Source: Botryotinia globosa (lineage: Eukaryota; Ascomycota; Leotiomycetes; Helotiales; Sclerotiniaceae). Taken from it: 64,000 bases of DNA. The notes below the pieces were generated by a model. It ran no database searches and was not told the origin of the DNA. It saw nothing but the letters and a program-made list of their open reading frames with translations. This document shows, piece by piece, positions 12,544 through 25,218 of the stretch; position 1 is the stretch's first letter; every line of letters starts with the position of its first letter. The stretch lies in the NCBI GenBank assembly GCA_014898425.1, contig RCSZ01000008.1, forward strand, positions 1,809,501-1,873,500, written 5' to 3'. The position numbers and the translations under genes were made by a program.

Positions 12544-13626
12544 ATGGCAATCACCATTCCCAGCACCCTCAAAGCTGCGGCTCTCAAACAAATTGCCTTC
12601 AAATGCGGCATCTCGACTTCTGGCACCAAACCACTCCTCATTCAACGTCTCCAAGATGAGCTTCCACAAATTACTTCAACGAATACGAAAGGCTCGTCAG
12701 CCAACGCCAAACCTCTGCGAATATTAAGCATTGATATGGGAATCCGCAATTTTTCATTCTGTCTCCTGGAAATTTCCTCATCGAAATCTACCTCTAAGTC
12801 GCGATCTTCCAAGAAGAACTTGAGCCCTACAATTCCCATCCCCATCCTTCAATCCTGGCAAAAACTTTCTCTCCTCTCGCAATCTCCTCCAAATGCTGAT
12901 CCTGAAACCAAAGCAAAAACGCGCAACGAGTTTACTCCCTCCGTTCTCAGCACGGCAGCCTACTCCTTAATTCGGCATACTCTTCTTCCTCTCTCCCCCA
13001 CCCATATTCTAATAGAGCGCCAACGTTTCCGCTCCATGGGCTCCAAACATATTTTAGAATGGACAATTAGAGTAAATATGTTAGAAAGTATGTTATGGGC
13101 TACTCTCAAAACATTAGCTGAAGAGAAAGCATGGAGCGGAGAGGTAATTGAGATTGCTCCGAGGAAAGTAGGAAGTTTCTGGGTTGAAGAGAGCGGCTTG
13201 TTGGATGGAGAGGAGGAAAAGTTCAAGAAGGTTAGGAACACAAAGGAAGTGAAGGCGAGGACTAAGGGTGCCAAGATTGATTTAGTTAGAGGATGGTTGG
13301 AAGCTGGGGAAAAGGAAAATGGAGAATCTCGGAATCACCTTGAAATGGTACAGATAGGTAGTCAACAGGTTCGAGAGGTGAAGGAGAGATACACCACAAA
13401 ATGGGATAGAAAAGCTGGGAGAGCGAAGGGATTCAAGGTTGAAAGTAAAGCGAGAAACAACGAGGATAAGGAAGAAGAAGATGAGATAATAACAGAGAAA
13501 GAAGATGAGGTAGGTAAACTAGACGATCTAGCAGATTGCCTACTGCAAGGAATGGCCTGGCTTAAATGGCAGGAAAACAAGAAGAGGGCATTAGAGGAGG
13601 GCGTAGAAGTTTTGCTTGAAGGTTGA
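12544..13626 (+). CDS. Mitochondrial Holliday junction resolvase Cce1/Ydc2
   Basis: A single exon of 360 aa starting MAITIPSTLKAAALKQIAF. Residues about 5-43 resemble a SAP-type helix-extended-helix (LKQIAFKCGISTSGTKPLLIQRL), as in fission yeast Ydc2. The RNase H-fold core begins LRILSIDMGIRNFSF (Asp64). It continues with ILIERQRFRSMGSKHILEW (Glu158) and ends KLDDLADCLLQG (Asp328, Asp331), the acidic quartet expected for this family. These enzymes cut four-way junctions in mitochondrial DNA during recombination and segregation. A lysine/glutamate-rich insert (about 220-325) precedes the last acidic motif. Start chosen at the ATG that opens the SAP-like segment. Confidence 0.92.
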   Translation: MAITIPSTLKAAALKQIAFKCGISTSGTKPLLIQRLQDELPQITSTNTKGSSANAKPLRILSIDMGIRNFSFCLLEISSSKSTSKSRSSKKNLSPTIPIPILQSWQKLSLLSQSPPNADPETKAKTRNEFTPSVLSTAAYSLIRHTLLPLSPTHILIERQRFRSMGSKHILEWTIRVNMLESMLWATLKTLAEEKAWSGEVIEIAPRKVGSFWVEESGLLDGEEEKFKKVRNTKEVKARTKGAKIDLVRGWLEAGEKENGESRNHLEMVQIGSQQVREVKERYTTKWDRKAGRAKGFKVESKARNNEDKEEEDEIITEKEDEVGKLDDLADCLLQGMAWLKWQENKKRALEEGVEVLLEG

Positions 13627-14571
13627 TGGAACAATTCCCTTTTATAACCCGTTTTTTTATGCCCCAACCAAATATCTATCTATCACCTAATCCCACCTCA
13701 AAGATTTCTTACTCGTCCTCGAAAATCAAACCAACTCACCTAATAGGAGCTGAAAAAGTCAAGCCATCGAGATCCGAACGAGTGAACGACCTATAACTCA
13801 TCAAATTATGAAACATAGCTCACCTGTCCACCCATCCCACCTTGCACAACTCAACCTCTCGATGTCATCTCAGCCCTACACGAACGACACCATGCACAAC
13901 AACACACGATCCCATAGCTCAAGATCTTAACAAACTCCAACTATTAATCCCACAGATATGCAACATAACCTCCTCATCACCATCCCGACCTTCCTCTTTC
14001 CCTTTCTGATCGTCGTCTGTTCTTTTGTACATATATATCGTCTCAGAACATCCATGCTAAGATGCCATGCGGGGACGGATTACGACCAATTCTTGTATCT
14101 CATGTCCGTCATAAGCTATGGTTCCCTACCGATGTCAAGGGTTCGACGATCAAACTCGAGATGAGGCTATATCATATGCGTAGAGGCTATATAGAGCGCT
14201 ATAAATAGTATGGAGAGGACTATATAAGCTTATATTATACTGTCTTAAATTTCCGTTGGATTTTCCACCAATGAGGTTTTATATACAGAACAAACTCAGG
14301 GTGCCAAATCGGGAATTCTTTGCATATAAACGCTTCTCAATTCATATTAATTTCGCAGAAGAACTCGTATGCGATCCAGGTATCTAATATCTATCCTAAC
14401 CACGAACAAACTTGTAACTCGCTGAAGAATTAACAATTCAAACGCCCTCTCGCCTTTTGATGCTCAATTTCCCCTCTTAGTTTCACCCAATACGCCATGC
14501 CAATTTACACGGAAGCCCAGTGACATACATAAACCTAATTGCCCACCCACATAATTAGATTCTCGATCGAC
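13627..14571. other. Convergent intergenic region
   Basis: 3' UTR space between the resolvase and the SCY1-like gene. Around 14164-14235 there is a run of related AGGCTATAT/GCTATAAAT/GACTATATAAGC words. No gene is supported. Confidence 0.45.
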
Positions 14572-17227
14572 CTACCAACCATCTCCCCAATCAGCATCCT
14601 CATCTGTAGCTTTTGGAGCTGTATCTATTTTCTTAGCTACAACTGGCTTAGTCGCTACAGGAGCTGCTTTTTTCGTCCCCAAAGAACTGGTTGTGGTAGT
14701 TCTTGACGATGATAAAGGTCTTCCGTTTGTTTTCGCTGCGGGCTTGGCCAAGCCTTTTGGTAATGACTTTTGAGCTGGTTTCTTTTGTTGGGCTGCTAAC
14801 CAACCCGCGAAATCTGGTTCGCCATTATCTTCGAAGGGGGTTGCAGTCGAAGATGGGGCAATAGTATTTTTTGATGCAGATTCGCTAGGAGCATCAAAGA
14901 AGGAATCCTCTTCCATGTCACCCCATGCTTCTATATCGTCCTCTCCTGCGTTCGCATCTTCGAAATAAGAGTGACTGGTCGAAGGCGTGTTAGCTGAGGC
15001 AACAGCTGGTGAGGTCACAGCTTGGCGATGCAAAGCCGATGCAGACTTAGTTGAATGGCGAGCTTCATTTTCTTGTCGTGCTGATGTCGGACATGTGTCT
15101 GGAGTCACAGCACCACTTGATGGTTGAATTTCACCCGTGGCAGCAGCTACTTTATTGGTGAATGAAGAAATAGCCCAGCCTGCCCATGACGTACCTGCAT
15201 CACTAGGCTGTGGCGTACTCATTCGGGGTGCAGATGACGAGGCAGCTTCGCCTGTGGTGGGTGGTGGTAAGGCAGTATCAGGCATTGTGGCAGCAGATTT
15301 GCGAATACGCTGCAGGTATACGTCCATTGTCTTGTTTGTTTGGTCTCGAATGAGTTTCTCCTTGTCTATTAGACAAGGACATAACGCCGGTAATATGCGA
15401 TTAGCGCAATCATCATCGCTGAATGAGTCAGCTGTAACAGCCAATGCTAATAAGGCTGCATTTCTAGCATGAACGAATGGATCGCGAAGGGACCTTGTGA
15501 AAGCGGCGATTAACACCTTTGATCTCGTGCTAACTCCCAGATTCTTGGCGATTTTGCCCAAACAGATTGTCGTGTTTGTTCGAATACCAGGTTGTTCATC
15601 GTTAGAAGTTTTGGCTAAATATTTCAACAATTCTCCGTTAATTGTCCGGTCTGATAATTTCCCAATAATTGTCAATACTGCTTTGACTGTCTGCTCTCGT
15701 ACTACCGGTGCGAGATCCGTAAAGCCAGTGACCTGTTTCAATCAGCATGTGCTTGCAAATCAAGTGCAATTACCCTTACCATTTGGGGAAATATTTTATC
15801 ATTGACCACTTTCTGTGGTAGTCGATCGATCATAAGGGGAAGATTGTCCAAAAGACACACCCGAATAGCTCTGTCAGGACTGCTAAATAATCGAACGACG
15901 ACAGGTGTGACCTTTGCCTCAAAATCGTCATCTGTAAGCTTAGTGCTAATTTTCATAACAACACTAAATACTTTTGGACCACCACCCCCAAATTCAACAG
16001 ACTTCAGTAACTCTGGAAGGATCTTCATCTTGAAATAATCCTCCGGGAAGTCATTTGACAGCTCATCAAGGTCACTCCACAAGTCAGCTTAAATCCAGTG
16101 TGCTTTGATGTGATAATTTACCTCAAGAACTCTTCTCGTTCAGTCTCCGTTTTCATCCCTAGATTATCCACGCCTTCAGTAAGCTTGATAAGGGGAGTCT
16201 CGAAAAAACCTCCACTTCGACAACCTTGCTCAAGGAAATGGCCAACGCTCAGTCGAGCTTTGGGATTGCTATTGACTAAACGTCTATAGCTTGACTGCAT
16301 ACTGGGAGGTATATTCTTCGTCTGGCCGGCTTGATCGCCCCCTGTGAAGTCCCCATTGAAGACTTCAAAAATTAAAGTTCCAAAATTATAAGAATCAGTC
16401 GCATAAGTTGGGTGTTTCTTGATAGAATCCCAGCCAGTATTCGCCAATTCTGGAGGAGTATATCGTCTGGCATCGGGTACAAGACTGCCATAGTTCTGCA
16501 AGATTTAGCATTTGGTTTTCTATATGCCAGAAACATATATTGCTCACATAAATAATTGCTTCAGTATCATTCATATTGCTTAATACCTCGAATCCTCCAA
16601 CTCTCCACTCCCCACTCTCACTTGTGTAAATTGATCCTACTCGAAGCATTCCATGGACGGATGATGCCTCGTCATTAATAAATTTAATTGTTTGCTATAT
16701 GTTCCATTAGACTTGAGTATAACAAATGGTACTAATCATAAACTTACTGCTATGCTAAATAATCCCCATTTTAATGTCTCCGGGCTCATGCTCTTTCTCT
16801 TGATATGCCATCTCAAAGGAACAACTCTCTCAGTAGCGATATAAATGTATGTGTCGGTCTATTCCATATCGCAAGTCAGATATACCATATGATTCGATTG
16901 TTGACAATTCATACCTCGACGGTATCCAGCACTTTGATAACTCCAGGATGTCTCAACGTTCGAAGCTTCTTAGCTGCATTCTTGGCTAGGGGTAATCGAG
17001 ACTTGTTCGCGCTAACATCGAAGGAGAATATACTACAATTAGAACCGTCTTCCTACGATACCATTAACTCCATATTCTGTACCAAAGTCATCTCTGGCGC
17101 ATACTCTTTTGGTTCCATTGTATAACTTCCATATGGATTCCTCTATATCAACCTGATCCCCGAATGTGTAGGGAAATGGAGGTCCCTTTGATATCGCAGA
17201 TGCGACTGCAGACTTCAAGAAATCCAT
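14572..17227 (-). CDS. SCY1-like pseudokinase (SCYL1/Cex1 type)
   Basis: Seven exons, complement(14572..15732, 15780..16074, 16122..16495, 16548..16694, 16748..16858, 16915..17052, 17105..17227), encode 782 aa. All six introns are 47-56 bp with GT..AG ends, and every junction keeps frame. The start MDFLKSAVASAISKGPPFPY is characteristic of the family. Residues about 20-290 form a degenerate kinase fold lacking the usual VAIK and HRD motifs. Residues about 300-550 are HEAT-like helices (EREEFLSDLDELSNDFPEDY onward). A Ser/Thr/Ala-rich tail ends DADWGDGW. Relatives Cex1 and SCYL1 act in tRNA nuclear export and COPI/Golgi trafficking at the cytoplasmic face. It probably shares an upstream region with the divergent PHD gene. 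Confidence 0.93.
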
Positions 17228-18241
17228 AAGCAATCTGCAACAAGACAAATGTTAAGAATATGATACTCAGTAAGGTAGTATTTAACAATTGTGAAAGAGA
17301 AGTAGACAGCTTTGCCTATCGATTCGGTGATTGACCCCCGCTATACCAAGTCAAGCACAAAATGAGGCGGTGTATTTAGGCAAAATCAATGACCAGCGGC
17401 CGCAAGAACCCGTGCACCCGTGCTTAACATCTCGTCCACAGTCGCGGCTTCTTTTATTTATCCATGCTTGATATACCTGACATCTCAACACAATTCACGA
17501 TACAGCCTGATGCCTCTTTCTTCGAGTACAACTACACGGTTGAGAAAGAAGATTTGAGAATGGAGGACTAGAAATCTTATCGTTACATTCTCAAGCTTCT
17601 GTCGAAAAAATATGGACTTTGACAGCAAGCAGGTCGCTCCAACCAGATCAGCAACTAACTTCGACAATAATTTCAGATCGCAATCATTCTCAAGCATAAA
17701 AAGAAATGCAGGCGTATGTGGAACTCTCACTTTTTGACTTTCATACGTATGTCAATGATGAACATCTGGTAAAAGGTCTGAGTGCTCAAAAATGCTTCTT
17801 CTGGTTCTGCATTGGTTGTACTGTCTCCTTGTCATGGTCGATGATACTACCTTTTGCGATTATCAAACCCTGGCGGCGTCCTCCATTTCAGGCAAGACTG
17901 TTCTAGCTCAAGGATATCAGCTTCAACAATGAAAATATGAGGGCAAATTGATGTCCATGGACACTATTGCTACACGGAGTTAGACATCACATTGCCCCAG
18001 GATGTATGACCAAAGGCTGTGATAGAAAGCGGTATTGAAATTGCTGCAAAAGGGATTCGATCTTCTGTAGAAGTCAGTTGAGACGTACATTGGTGGTTTA
18101 TAACTAATTGCACAACCGCTGAAGCAAGCCATATGACGACTCTTTATAGACTGAAAAGACCTGAGACAAAATCAATTCTCTTCTCTGAAAATTTTCGACT
18201 GTCATATTCAAAAAGATTTGCTAACTTGTTAGTTTCAAGCT
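17228..18241. other. Divergent promoter region; missing first exon of the PHD gene
   Basis: Between the SCY1-like start (minus) and the PHD protein (plus). The 5' coding exon of the PHD gene must lie here but could not be fixed: an in-frame TAG at 18230-18232 blocks extension. A branch-like GCTAACTTG near 18220 is followed by candidate acceptors ending at 18232, 18239 and 18244. A 66-aa frame at 17706-17906 is unsupported. Confidence 0.5.
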
Positions 18242-20442
18242 CAGTCCGATGACAAGTTCGACGAGACAAGTTCAACCGCCTCACTCTCAACTACTAGCAA
18301 AGCCATAAAATGTTTGGTGTGTAAACGAGAGGAACTTGTACTCGATCCTTTATATCGTTGTTCAAAATGTTTAGCCCGATGGCATGCTAGTTGTCATAAG
18401 CCACGTCCACCGGTTGGAGCTGACGTCACGTATGTAATATCTCCCCTCGTGCTATTCGGCAATTGCTAAAAACTAAACAGTGATTGGTATTGCAATCATT
18501 GTATTAGAAAACATGGCCTACCACCAACAGAGTTTTCACCAGAGAGACAATCGCTGGGCGGTGTGTGTGAGATACCTGGATGCAACAAGCAGATTTACAG
18601 CATGTTGGGTAAAAACAAAGATGATAGAGTCTTGTGTACTCTGCACGAGATGACAGAAAAAAACAAGAGGTCTAAGCTTGCTAGCAAAGCACAAATATCA
18701 GCCATGTCAAGACCGGTCTCGAAACCCATCAAAAAAACAAGACTTTACCCTGTCAAGTATGACGAGGACATGCAAGGAATGAAGCGTAAACGAGGTAGAA
18801 AGCCTGGAGATTTGAAAAATAAGCAAATACTTCCAAGTAGTTTTTCTGTTCAGTCAGATTCTAATGATAAACCAACCACGAGACCTCAAGAGACTTCGAG
18901 TTTGGAGGGCCCGTTGTCTACTCTAGGACCGCGACCTCCCCGGGTTGGAAACTTGTCCCATTCTCCCACATCGAGGAAACTCCTCCAGCCAAAATTGAGA
19001 GCAATCAAAGCACCGAATATGAATGGCAGCCGGGAAGTGTAAGTTTAATGTATTGAACACTGAGTGAATATGTCTAATATGACCCATTCAGACCCAGAAT
19101 TCCGAGTCGAACCATAATCCAATCAATGTCAGAACTCCCATCGTCTCCAGAGTATGAGCCTCCGCCGCCTGGTGAAGTCGAAGACAATATGAGCTGTTCG
19201 CCAGAATACGAACCACCGTCGCCAGATAAAGTTGACAGTGATGTCAATATTTGGCAATCTGACGTGGAGCAACTCGATATTGAACAAGACGATAGCCTTG
19301 GCTCTCAAATACAAGACGAGCTCAGAATTATGCCAGAAAGTGCAAAACAAGCTGCAACGGTTCCTGCGGATGAACCTGTTCATGAGCATAGATCGCCGTC
19401 TTCACCAACCCTACTGTCGTCCAGTGGACAACCGCTTGAGCCAGTATCAGCTTCTGCGGAGAATCAGAATCCTGATGGCAAAGCTTCCCTATTCGACCAA
19501 AAAGAAGTTGCAGAGGAACAACCCTCAGCAGCAGCTTCCTCTACGACCTCAATTTTGACAATTCCTTTGATCAGGAGGCCATTAAAGCCTATATCACCAA
19601 AGTCTAATCTAGATACCACGGCTCAAAACATGCACTTCCTTGACCCGGAAAGTGAAAACCGCGACGTCTTATGTCTAGTTCAGAAACAAAAAGCTGAAAC
19701 TATGGTTGCAAGAAAGATAGCGCCGTCTAAGCAAGTACTTCATCATCAACGAATTATCAATAATGCAATGAATCAATTTATACCTCTCCAACCCACCGAG
19801 AGTTCTCAGGAGCTGGAGTCTACAGTTTCACAGTTGTACCAGGAGGGACCTAACCAGGAGAGATCGAACCAACAGAGTCCGAACCAGGGAAAGCTGAAGC
19901 ACTCTGCGCCACTTTATGGCGATTACAAGCCCAACACTATCGAGTATCGACGTCAATTGCGCTGCTTAACATATGATCCCAGCGTTCTTGATCATTATTT
20001 AGATCTACAAAAGAAATCACAGGCTAGGGCTGAGATTGAAAAAGAACAAAACATCATGCCCCAATCAGATAACGCCACCGAAACGCAAATCTGGGGTAAT
20101 ATTGATCCTAGAGTCGTCTGGCCAAAAGAACAAACTGAGAGTTGGTACGAGGCTAAACGTATAGAAATTGATGCACGGGGTGGGAAGAAAGCGAATTTTG
20201 GCATATTACTTACGGCACAAGTGAGAAAGGAGAGAGCTGATAGAGGTTGGCATCTTAATCAGAACAAAGAATACGTTCCCAAGGCGGACAGAAAAGGTGG
20301 TTCGATTTTTGTGGGAGATGGTGATAGTCGGGACGACATCGAATTGGCGAGTAGGGGTGGAGAGCTAGGAGTTCTTCTACCAGTGACAGGAAGGGACGGG
20401 AAAAAAACTTCGGAAAAGCAATTTCTCCCAAAGGATAGTTGA
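18242..20442 (+). CDS. PHD-finger nuclear protein (5' exon unresolved)
   Basis: Visible exons are about 18242..18429, 18481..19038 and 19092..20442, giving 698 aa without the first exon. Introns GTATGT..ACAG and GTAAGT..TCAG keep frame. The N-terminal part carries a C4HC3 PHD finger interrupted by the first intron: KCLVC, then YRCSKCLARWHASCH, then DWYCNHC. A second Cys pair (CEIPGCNKQ ... LCTLHE) follows. A basic segment, KRKRGRKPGD, resembles an AT-hook or nuclear localisation signal. Then come Ser/Pro-rich acidic repeats (SPEYEPP twice) and a hydrophilic C-terminus with a conserved-looking NIDPRVVWPKEQTESWYEAK. PHD fingers read histone H3 tails; here a chromatin role is inferred. No catalytic domain is seen. 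Confidence 0.82.
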
Positions 20443-21877
20443 TGGGTAATTGGGAGTATGGATTGGGGTTTCGTTCTCTTGGGCGTTTGGTTTGGATGTG
20501 GGAACGATGATTTATGACACCCTTACATTCTTACATGGCCTCTGGTTGGAGTAGATAGGAGTGTGGCAAAATAGATGACTTTGGGTTAGGTTGGGAACGT
20601 CTCGGATGTCGCGGACTCTTTTGGTACTACCCACATAACATACATACAAGAGGGTATGAAAATGGATATACAGTGCGCTAACAGGCTCTACTGTCTTTGG
20701 TGCACGCTATTGATGTCTATACAAAGTTGCTCTTGACTACTCTGGCAAATCCGGCAACAATACCATCGTATCCGAGCAAATATGGATTGTCCTATCAACT
20801 ATCCCCTCGACACTTGAACCGATGGTACTTGATGTAGACTTAGTGTGAAAACAGACACATTACCAACCAAAGTATTTGTATCGCTTTGCTGGTATTTAGA
20901 CAACAGGGTATTATACTTGAGAAAGAATTAGGGATGTGATCAGTTGCCCAGCTGAGCTTCTTCATCCCCCCCCCCGAAGTTCTGAGCTGTTGGTGTAATT
21001 TCGAGGGAGGGTCTGGTACGCATAGATATCTATTCCCAGGTTTGGAATTAGGTTAAGGAGAGTGGATCTAGATTAGTTCCGTGTAGACTGGTCTGGGTTC
21101 AGGGATGCAGCATCCTTTTGGTGGGAATAGTGGAAATGGCTAGTGGGTGGGCGGAATAATGATCGGCTAGGAGACTGACGGAATTGAATATAAGAGTTGA
21201 TATTTGAAACATTGATGAATGCTTGGATGTGTGCAACCTGATATTGCAAGAATAGGTGGTTCTTTCTTATCAGAATGTAGTGGGCCAAAGAGATGAGGTG
21301 AAGGTGAAGGAGGTGATACGAGTGATGAAAGGAGAAATCAATGGAATTGGCGGGAGCAGAGTGAAGGTTTCATGGAGGCGGGATTGCATCTGCCGCTGGC
21401 GCTTTAGGTAAGGCTTTCATAATCATACCAGTATCTGTATCCTAAGACATACCATCACATACCAACTACTAGACAAGACGAGATCATAATATTATTGATG
21501 TTAACCTCAAAATATTTTCGCTCATTTTCTTCAGTCCCAAAACCCCCACACTTTCCGAGCCTCCTCTCTCATGTATCCCTCGGGACAACCAATGCACGCT
21601 GCAGAAATGAGGTTCACTTTCTGAAAGCCTACTCTCATAAGCACTTTCGGTTCGTCTCATGTATCTGATACTAGACTAAAATGCCCTAATCCTTTGGGGG
21701 GCACCAGGAAATTCCGTCGAGTCTACTGTCTTTGACAGTACAGTGGATGACTGCATTGTTACTCGTCGATAATCTTCCCCGCTATGTCAAGATTCTCAAG
21801 TTAGCTTTCCCCGTAGTTATATTGTGTTCGCAGAAGACGACCCCATGAATGAAAATAGAAGGAGAAAATGAGAAATT
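20443..21877. other. Intergenic, no supported gene
   Basis: 3' UTR of the PHD gene followed by non-coding sequence, with a C-run near 20967-20976. Frames are at most 71 aa and unrecognised. Confidence 0.5.
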
Positions 21878-22228
21878 TCAATGTCTCACGATTCCAGGAA
21901 GGTTGAATTCCGTCACGAGAGTCCGCTGCGATGGCCAGTCGCCAGCCGAAAGGCCTTGCCAATCAACGCTCAAACCTTCGATACCATCACCTTCTCTAAT
22001 GGCGGCTCCCAAAGGAAGATTGGTTCGGTCGGAGGAGTTGCCGTCTCTCTCTATAACAGTAAAGTAATCCCAAATGCGCTTGTAAACAGCCTGAAGCCCG
22101 TTTCTGAGGCCAGACGGTGTATCACCAGCAGAAATATTCACAGGGAGGAGAGCCGAACTGGTTTCATGGCCGTCTTCCCATCGAGTCAGCTTTACCAGGA
22201 ACCAATCGTTGGGAATATCGTTACTCAT
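21878..22228 (-). CDS. Hypothetical protein, 116 aa
   Basis: The frame is open upstream, but the Met of MSNDIPNDWFLVKLTRWEDG (22228) is the likely start: residues before it look like translated leader. The protein is compact, with no signal peptide or membrane segment. It has an acidic/aromatic N-half and a mid motif YKRIWDYFTVIERDG. I recognise no domain. It sits alone between the PHD gene and RecQ on the RecQ strand. Its amino-acid composition looks protein-like, but reality rests on one frame only. Confidence 0.5.
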   Translation of the reverse strand: MSNDIPNDWFLVKLTRWEDGHETSSALLPVNISAGDTPSGLRNGLQAVYKRIWDYFTVIERDGNSSDRTNLPLGAAIREGDGIEGLSVDWQGLSAGDWPSQRTLVTEFNLPGIVRH

Positions 22229-22642
22229 GATCAAAGCGTTTATTGTTGTCCGAATTCGAGAGTTGAGCTTTGTGCTGTGTTGAAATGTATTGTAAGTAAG
22301 GGTTGCCAAAATGAAAAGCAAGTGATCTTGTTGAATTGAGTGGCAATTTTGGTGGTCGAAAGCCCATAATATATAGCCTCCCACCATCAATACTGTTTGG
22401 GTCATTCTCTTTTACAACGATGATCATCTTTCATTATTCCCAAAAGGATAGGTAGTGAGGGAACATAGGTTCTTTCATTCGTGTTTTCCATACGCATGAA
22501 CCGGCTTTGTAGCAATCACTCTTCCAAAGTGAATTCCCTGGGGCATGACTAACTCAATGACATTCCCAACATGCGTGCACCAAATTCAAGCAGTACTTGT
22601 TAGCCATTGCTATGATAAGCTAGCAAGATAAAGATATTATTA
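22229..22642. other. Short intergenic region
   Basis: Contains the presumed promoter/leader of the 116-aa gene (a TATATATTATGG-like sequence on the minus strand near 22366-22377) and the 3' UTR of RecQ. Nothing else is seen. Confidence 0.4.
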
Positions 22643-24234
22643 TCAATCATACTCATCATATCCATTGTCGAAGCGGCCCTGCTCTCTTTGTGTGCTCACA
22701 AATTCTTCGGTCATCAAATTGTTGAGCTTTGCTCTCTTCAAAGCTTTCACGTCTTTGTGCCAATCACAAGCATAATCACAAGCGGGCACTTCGTTCTCTC
22801 CGAAGTATTTGCAGATCAGCTTGTGTCGACATTCATCAGTTTCTTCGCAGTATGAAACCAAAGCTTTCAAGCTATTAATCCTAGCTTCTAGATTGACTCT
22901 TTCTTTGGCATCTCGAGAGACTCTGTTGTATGCTCGGTCACGATCTTCGCGGCTGTAATACATGATATGTATGCTGGCCTTTCCGTCCCTTCCGGCTCGT
23001 CCAGCCTCTTGATAGAAGCCTTCGAAAGATTTTGGAATTTGCCAATGAATGACAAACCGTACGTTTTCCTTGTCTATGCCCATGCCAAAGGCAGTTGTCG
23101 CAACTATCACGTCATAGCCCTTGTCATTATTGATCCATCGATTTAATGTTTCGGTCTTTTCTTCGTGAGTGAGCCCGGCATGGTAGGCTCTGGCCCCTAT
23201 TCCGCTATGTCTCAATCTAGACGCGAGATTCTCACAATCTTGTCTAAAAAGAGTGTAGATAATTCCTGGCACATTATCCAAGCGTTCGCGCTTCTGTTCC
23301 AGTTCGGCCCGACGTTCTGGGTTTTCCATTCGATTTCTGTGAACTCCCTTGAGCCAATGTAAGAAATCATTGAAATGGTCTGATTCATCTGATTTGAATC
23401 TCACTTCATAATGAAGGTTCTCGCGGTTCGTTGTCATTCTAAACACCTTCAAATTTGTTTCCGAGAGACCCATAGTGCCTATAACATCTTGCCGTACTTG
23501 ATCCGTAGCTGTTGCCGTTAAACAAATAATAGGTATATCAGGAAATGTCTCTCGGAACCAGGAGAGATTTTTAAAGGACTTTCTAAAGTCATGGCCCCAT
23601 TCGCTAATACAATGTGCTTCATCAACGGCAATCCTAGCAAGCTCTCGCTGTTCATGCACAGTTCGAAGATGTTTGCGGAAGTTGTCTGTAGAGCAGTACT
23701 CAGGAGTCACATACAAAAGTCTTGTTAGGGGGTGGCCAGATTCAAGGTCTGCAAGGAGTCGTTGCCGTTCGGGCCAAGCTGTATTTCCATTAATGGTACC
23801 CGCTACGATTCCGGCAGACTGTAAGGCATTTACTTGATCGGTCTGGCATGGTGTAAGTATAGAAAAACGCATGGCCGGTTATGACTTACCATTAATGAAA
23901 GTAATGGCGAGATGACAATAGTTACTGAAGGCGTAAGTTTTGGCGTTGAGAAATGAATAACAAACGTCGTGACTTACTTCCTTGATCGATCACTGCAGGC
24001 AGTTGAAAGCATAAACTTTTTCCAAATGAAGTGGCAGCCTGAATGAAAACATCGTGTCCATCCAGTGCAGCAACGATAACTTCTCGCTGTAAGGGCCTGA
24101 GAAACTTTAGCTGATATTTTGGGAAATATTGCTCAAGGGGACTACCTGAATGAGGTCTTTTTAAATATACGGCGCAATGTGAAGTCAATGTCAACGCAAG
24201 AATCGGATCTTGAAAGGGTCCTTGACAAAGGCAT
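22643..24234 (-). CDS. RecQ-family ATP-dependent DNA helicase
   Basis: Four exons, complement(22643..23842, 23890..23924, 23978..24096, 24146..24234), encode 480 aa. One exon is only 35 bp (encoding ITIVISPLLSLM). All junctions keep frame, and the ATG at 24234 has a stop upstream in frame. Motif I is AATSFGKSLCFQLPA (Lys56). Motif II is VDEAHCISEWGHDFR (Asp155). Motif III is CLTATAT and motif VI is YQEAGRAGRDG. A RecQ zinc-binding cluster follows (YCEETDECRHKLICKYF ... CDYACDW). There is no visible HRDC domain and only a short C-terminal tail. RecQ enzymes unwind 3'-5' at forks and recombination intermediates. The short architecture is unlike Sgs1/BLM. Motif I reads TSFGKS rather than the usual TGGGKS. 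Confidence 0.94.
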
Positions 24235-25218
24235 TTTGTAAGGATTCAGAGGGGAGATCTTGGAGAGTTGAGTGATTTCAGTCCTTTGCTATTGTAGTGT
24301 AGCAGGAGAAAACTGATCAGTTAGACTCTTGAAGTGTGAACAAATCGAAGGCCTTGTTCTTGTCAGTAGAAAATATCCTTACTCTTGGTTTCTCACAATG
24401 TCATTGCTCGTTTTATTTGGTGATTCAGCCTCCAGCAGAAGATATCCTGAGGTTCTGTATAACACAGCAAATGGAGTGAAGTGTATTATGGAACTGATTT
24501 GAAATGAAAGACTTAGTATGATCCGAGATCTATCAATGATTATCTATCATCTGAACGGTCAAGAACCACTTGTAAGGATCAAGTTAAGCTGGAGAAAGAA
24601 CGATATCAAAATGTATCTAGCAGGCAGGAGTTGTCAAGAACCTCTCTAGCCCCTTGAATACGATACAGACAACGATGAAGGTAGACGAAGATAACCTATG
24701 GTCTTAATTATCTTCTGACTTGTTAACGTATCCCCTCCATGAAAGTATGAAGATATAAATTCTGAGGTTACACTGCCGTCGTACTCAAAATCAAAGGGAG
24801 AAATGCATATTTTATTAAACACATCGGTACCTGCATCAATTTAAAGCCGACGCTTACCTATTTCGAGAAAGCTTAACCGAAAATCATGATGCTAGAGAAC
24901 TGATCAATGTGACAACAAGCAGTTCAATTGCTACAGAAGAGAGAGAAGACCCTCGAATATTACCCCTTCTTGAAAATATTACGGATGCATGGTGGTGTTA
25001 CATAGGACATAAACCCCTCATTATGCTGCTTGTTCTTTCTTCTCGACCAATTCTCAACTTTACCGCCCATACAAAGGCACGGATTCTTAAGTAGTTCCCA
25101 GCGAATTGATAAGGGTCTGGTCCCTTTTTTGCGAAACAAGAAAGTGTTGAAACATCCTCAGCCACATCTTACGGAAACCACCGACAACATTATTGAAAAG
25201 GTTGGAGTGGAAGATATC
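24235..25218. other. Divergent promoter region of RecQ and SOG2
   Basis: Non-coding between two divergent starts. The last about 190 bp are open in the SOG2 frame without an ATG, so they are leader. Small upstream ATGs exist. No repeats stand out. Confidence 0.5.
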
